The notes under the pieces are model-generated. The model searched no databases and had not been told where the DNA came from. It saw only the letters and a program-made list of their open reading frames with translations. Shown here in pieces: positions 17,837 to 20,236 of a DNA stretch of 20,236 nucleotides (positions are counted from its first letter, which is position 1; every line of letters starts with the position of its first letter). The position numbers and the translations under genes are program-made. Origin of the DNA: Mesorhizobium sp. (GTDB lineage Bacteria; Pseudomonadota; Alphaproteobacteria; Rhizobiales; Rhizobiaceae); the NCBI GenBank assembly GCA_019509685.1, contig JAEKLU010000276.1, positions 1 to 20,236 of the forward strand. The letters are read 5' to 3'.

Positions 17837-18340
17837 TGCCACAGTCCCCCCGGGCCATTCCGACCCGTCTCACCCTGCCAATGGCGTGACGCAACGGCAG
17901 CGCGCTGTCAACTTGGCCTCCCGCAACAACCGTTGGCGAAGTTCACGCCAGCGCCGCGGTCTGCAAGTAGTCCAGCTCACTCATATTTTGTCGTAAAAGT
18001 ATTGAACCAGCTGGATTTCGTGGTTTTTCTCACCGGGCGGGCGGGCGCGATCCCATATATGCCAGTGTACAATGCCCCCGGAACGACCTGCCCCCGATCG
18101 GCTTGAATCATGGACTCTTGAGCTGACTTTTTCTGGGCGTATCAGCGCGGACGGTCCTTGTTCGCCGCGACACCGATGCGCGTGCCGAACCAAGCCTGAA
18201 TCATTGAAAAGCTGCCGGTGGTTGCGAAAGAGGTGTATCCGGTTGCCGGAATGCAGGCGGCGCGGCAACCGATCCGGTTAGTGGCCGGTAAAATACCGTT
18301 TATTTGATTTCTCGGTCAAAATATGCTGCTTGTCGCGCCC
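17837..18340. promoter_or_regulatory. 504-bp divergent intergenic region, no gene seen
   Basis: This region separates the - strand autotransporter gene from the + strand DUF930-like gene and must hold both promoters. Visible items are GGGGGGA (17845-17851, autotransporter ribosome-binding site), a TTGACA on the - strand (17911-17906) with no clear -10, three tandem GGGC units at 18035-18046, an AT-rich patch around 17980-18030, and an inverted repeat at 18240-18271. Short frames across it have no ribosome-binding site and biased, unlikely protein composition, so I call none of them. Confidence 0.45.
18240..18271. repeat. 9-bp inverted repeat upstream of the DUF930-like gene
   Basis: CGGTTGCCG (18240-18248) and CGGCAACCG (18263-18271) are perfect inverted copies with 14 bp between them, about 70 bp before the gene start. 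It could be an operator for a dimeric regulator or a 5'-UTR hairpin. No T-run follows. Confidence 0.45.
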
Positions 18341-18730
18341 ATGAAAAAGCTCTGCCTGATGGTTCTGGCGTCGCTGGCGCTGGCCTTGCCGGCCAAGGCG
18401 ATGGACAATGCGCTGCGTGCCGGCTTGTTGAAACTCGATCCGGAGACGCGGCTTGAGCAGCGCTGCGACGCCGAGGTGCTCGACCGGATCAGCCACGACG
18501 ATCGCAGCTACAAGGCTGACCGGGTGGTGGCCTATGCCTTTGCCACGCCGCAGATGAGCGCCGACGCCATCAAGAGCTCCGGCGCCGCCTTTCGCAGCAA
18601 GGGCCAGTGGTACCGGCTGAAGTTCAAATGCCAGACCGCGCCAGACCATATGGAAGTGCTGCAATTTCGCTACAAGATTGGCGATGAGATTCCGGAATCG
18701 GACTGGGCGAAATATAATCTTTACGACTAG
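18341..18730 (+). CDS. DUF930-like small secreted protein
   Basis: With the ATG at 18341 this is a 129-residue protein with a signal peptide (MKKLCLMVLASLALALPAKA, cleavage before MDNAL). The mature part carries the pattern I know from rhizobial DUF930 proteins: RLEQRCDAEVLDRI, ADRVVAYAF, FRSKGQWYRLKFKCQTAPDHM and YKIGDEIPESDWAKYNL. Two cysteines in the mature chain could form a disulfide. The biochemical role of the family is unknown to me; a periplasmic location is inferred. An ATG at 18323 would add six residues and put MLLVAP before the signal peptide. Neither start has a good Shine-Dalgarno. Confidence 0.8.
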   Translation: MKKLCLMVLASLALALPAKAMDNALRAGLLKLDPETRLEQRCDAEVLDRISHDDRSYKADRVVAYAFATPQMSADAIKSSGAAFRSKGQWYRLKFKCQTAPDHMEVLQFRYKIGDEIPESDWAKYNLYD

Positions 18731-18812
18731 ATTCCCCACCTCATCCGAGCTCCCGGCCGCGGCCTGGGAATCCTCGGGCTCACCGGAAGAAACCCATTTT
18801 CCCATGATGCCG

Positions 18813-18868
18813 AAGCCTGCGGCTTGACGCCGGTGGACCGTGCCTTTAGGCCCGTCTTGGTACAGGGC
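18813..18868 (+). promoter_or_regulatory. Hairpin-rich leader upstream of the TerC-family gene
   Basis: Three short dyads follow one another: AAGCC/GGCTT (18813-18825), GCCT/AGGC (18842-18851) and GCCC/GGGC (18850-18868). The last two overlap and would be mutually exclusive. They lie 30-90 nt before the start codon. I do not recognise the yybP-ykoY manganese riboswitch consensus in them. Confidence 0.25.
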
Positions 18869-18899
18869 GACACTCATTTCAGGCAAGGATTTCTAGTTT

Positions 18900-19565
18900 A
18901 TGGAAATATTCACTGCCGCAGGCCTTTCCGCTCTCCTCCAGGTCGTTGCAATCGATCTCGCGCTCGCGGGCGATAATGCAATTGTGATCGGTCTCGCCGC
19001 CGCCGGCCTTCCCGCCGACCAGCGCAAGCGCGCCATTCTCGTCGGCATCGCGGCGGCCACGGTCCTGCGCATCATCTTTGCCCTGATCACGCAATGGTTG
19101 CTGAGCATCGGGCCGATGCTGCTGCTGGCCGGCGGTCTGCTGCTGCTGTGGGTGTGCTGGAAGATGTGGCGTGAGCTGCGCGTCAGCCACGAGGACGAGC
19201 GTGACGCGACTGAAGCCCTTTCCAACGGCACGGTCGCCGGCAAAGGACGCAAGACCTTCTCCCAGGCCGCCTGGCAGATTGTGATCGCTGACGTGTCGAT
19301 GTCGCTGGACAATGTGCTGGCCGTCGCCGGTGCCGCCATGAAGCACCCGACAGTGCTGATCATCGGGCTGGTGCTCTCGATCGCGCTGATGGGTTTTGCC
19401 GCGTCCTTCGTCGCGCGCCTGCTGCACAAATACCGCTGGATCGCCTATATCGGCCTGCTGATCATCCTCTACGTCGCCATAAACATGTTCCTCGAAGGCG
19501 CCGTGCAGCAGTTTCCGCAACAGTTCGCTTTCTTGGCGCCATGGTTCGGATCGGATGGCCACTGA
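18900..19565 (+). CDS. TerC-family integral membrane protein (YjbE/Alx-like)
   Basis: The 221-residue protein has about seven hydrophobic membrane segments. It carries the two acidic family signatures, AIDLALAGDNAIVIGLA near residue 18-34 and IADVSMSLDNVLAVAGAA near 129-146, which lie in paired membrane helices. TerC-family proteins sit in the inner membrane. Members are linked to manganese export or metal loading of exported enzymes, and others to tellurite resistance. Which applies here is not shown by the sequence. A polar, charged loop (RVSHEDERDATEAL) separates the two halves, an inverted-repeat design. AAGGA lies 10 nt before the ATG. The gene stands alone between the DUF930-like gene and rimO, with gaps of about 170-180 bp. 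Confidence 0.9.
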   Translation: MEIFTAAGLSALLQVVAIDLALAGDNAIVIGLAAAGLPADQRKRAILVGIAAATVLRIIFALITQWLLSIGPMLLLAGGLLLLWVCWKMWRELRVSHEDERDATEALSNGTVAGKGRKTFSQAAWQIVIADVSMSLDNVLAVAGAAMKHPTVLIIGLVLSIALMGFAASFVARLLHKYRWIAYIGLLIILYVAINMFLEGAVQQFPQQFAFLAPWFGSDGH

Positions 19566-19744
19566 CGTCTCTTTCTAGGCGAACGGCTATCGGATCGCAC
19601 CGGCCTCGACGGGCGGTCAGGTTTGCTTCTGTGCCGAAGCATGCTATTGCGCCGCACAAATTGGCCTAAAGCCGCGCGCGTAGATCGATACAGTCAAGGC
19701 CTCGAGCCCGATCCGCGCGCTCTTGTTTCTTGGAAAATAGCCCT

Positions 19745-20236
19745 ATGTCCGCCCCTCGCGTCAGTTTCGTCAGTCTTGGATGTCCGAAAGCACTCGTCGA
19801 TTCCGAGCGCATCATCACGCGCCTGCGCGCCGAAGGTTACGAGATCGCGCGCAAGCATGACGGCGCCGATCTCGTCGTCGTCAACACCTGCGGCTTCCTC
19901 GATTCCGCGCGCGATGAGTCGCTCAACGCCATTGGCTCCGCGCTGTCGGAAAACGGCCGCGTCATCGTCACCGGCTGTCTCGGCGCCGAGCCGGACGTCA
20001 TCCGTGAGAAGCATCCCAATGTGCTCGCGATCACCGGTCCGCAAGCTTATGAAAGCGTGATGGCCGCTGTGCATGAGGCGGCACCGCCGAGCCACGACCC
20101 CTATATCGATCTTCTGCCGCCGCAAGGCGTGAAGCTGACGCCACGCCACTATGCCTATCTCAAGATTTCCGAGGGCTGCAACAACCGCTGCACCTTCTGC
20201 ATCATTCCCGCACTGCGTGGCGACCTCGTCTCGAGG
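19745..20236 (+). CDS. rimO: Ribosomal protein S12 methylthiotransferase, 5' part (runs off window)
   Basis: The first 164 codons are present without a stop. RimO is a radical-SAM enzyme that methylthiolates an Asp of ribosomal protein S12. The N-terminal MTTase domain has its three cluster cysteines C13 ([12 protein letters not shown]), C49 (NTCGFLDSA) and C78 (TGCLGAE). The radical-SAM CxxxCxxC is at C145, C149 and C152 ([10 protein letters not shown]). The SLGCPKxxVDSE start and NTCGF(I/L)xxA distinguish RimO from MiaB. The ATG at 19745 has a weak GGAAAA about 9 nt upstream. The TRAM domain and the rest of the radical-SAM barrel lie outside the window. Confidence 0.95.
   Translation, partial: MSAPRVSFVSLGCPKALVDSERIITRLRAEGYEIARKHDGADLVVVNTCGFLDSARDESLNAIGSALSENGRVIVTGCLGAEPDVIREKHPNVLAITGPQAYESVMAAVHEAAPPSHDPYIDLLPPQGVKLTPRHYAYLKISEGCNNRCTFCIIPALRGDLVSR

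Noticed and set aside
17982..18022. A promoter for the autotransporter in the AT-rich patch, with a 13-codon upstream frame
   Set aside because: No -35/-10 pair at proper spacing could be made out, and the mini-frame has no ribosome-binding site.

Overview
The window is GC-rich chromosomal DNA from an alphaproteobacterium of the order Hyphomicrobiales (Rhizobiales), probably Mesorhizobium or a close relative. This rests on the gene order rlpA - D,D-carboxypeptidase-like - tmk - holB - metG - tatD - MBL hydrolase, the short 515-residue MetG, a DUF930-type secreted protein and the codon use. It is judged by eye, without a database search.

Left part (1-8133): after the 3' end of a small membrane-protein gene on the + strand (2-307), seven genes run on the - strand as one housekeeping cluster, in transcription order rlpA, a D-alanyl-D-alanine carboxypeptidase-like gene, tmk, holB, metG, a TatD-family nuclease gene and a PhnP-like metallo-beta-lactamase-fold gene. 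Several are translationally coupled: tmk/holB share ATGA, metG/tatD share TGATG, and tatD and the MBL gene are 3 nt apart. The cluster joins cell-wall remodelling at division (RlpA, PBP-like protein) with dTTP supply, the replication clamp loader, methionyl-tRNA charging and nucleic-acid or phosphodiester clean-up. The carboxypeptidase-like protein keeps SxxK but has lost recognisable SxN and KTG motifs.

Middle (8134-10890): a 31-codon gene on the - strand with a strong ribosome-binding site encodes a peptide carrying the YxxPxL leader motif of lasso-type RiPP precursors. Next are tRNA-Ser(UGA), a hairpin-rich patch, two co-directional genes for secreted cysteine-containing proteins of unknown function, and a convergent gene for a small secreted PEBP-like protein.

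Right part (10975-20236): a giant - strand autotransporter gene (about 6.9 kb) has about 23 copies of a Gly-rich passenger repeat and a C-terminal beta-barrel. A single frameshift near 12796-12803 splits passenger from barrel, so as read the gene is broken or in an OFF state. A 504-bp intergenic region follows, then + strand genes for a DUF930-like secreted protein, a TerC-family membrane protein, and the 5' part of rimO, which runs off the window.

The most notable points are the orphan RiPP-like peptide, the frameshifted repeat autotransporter with GGGC repeats at the break and upstream, and the motif-degenerate PBP-like protein in a core operon.
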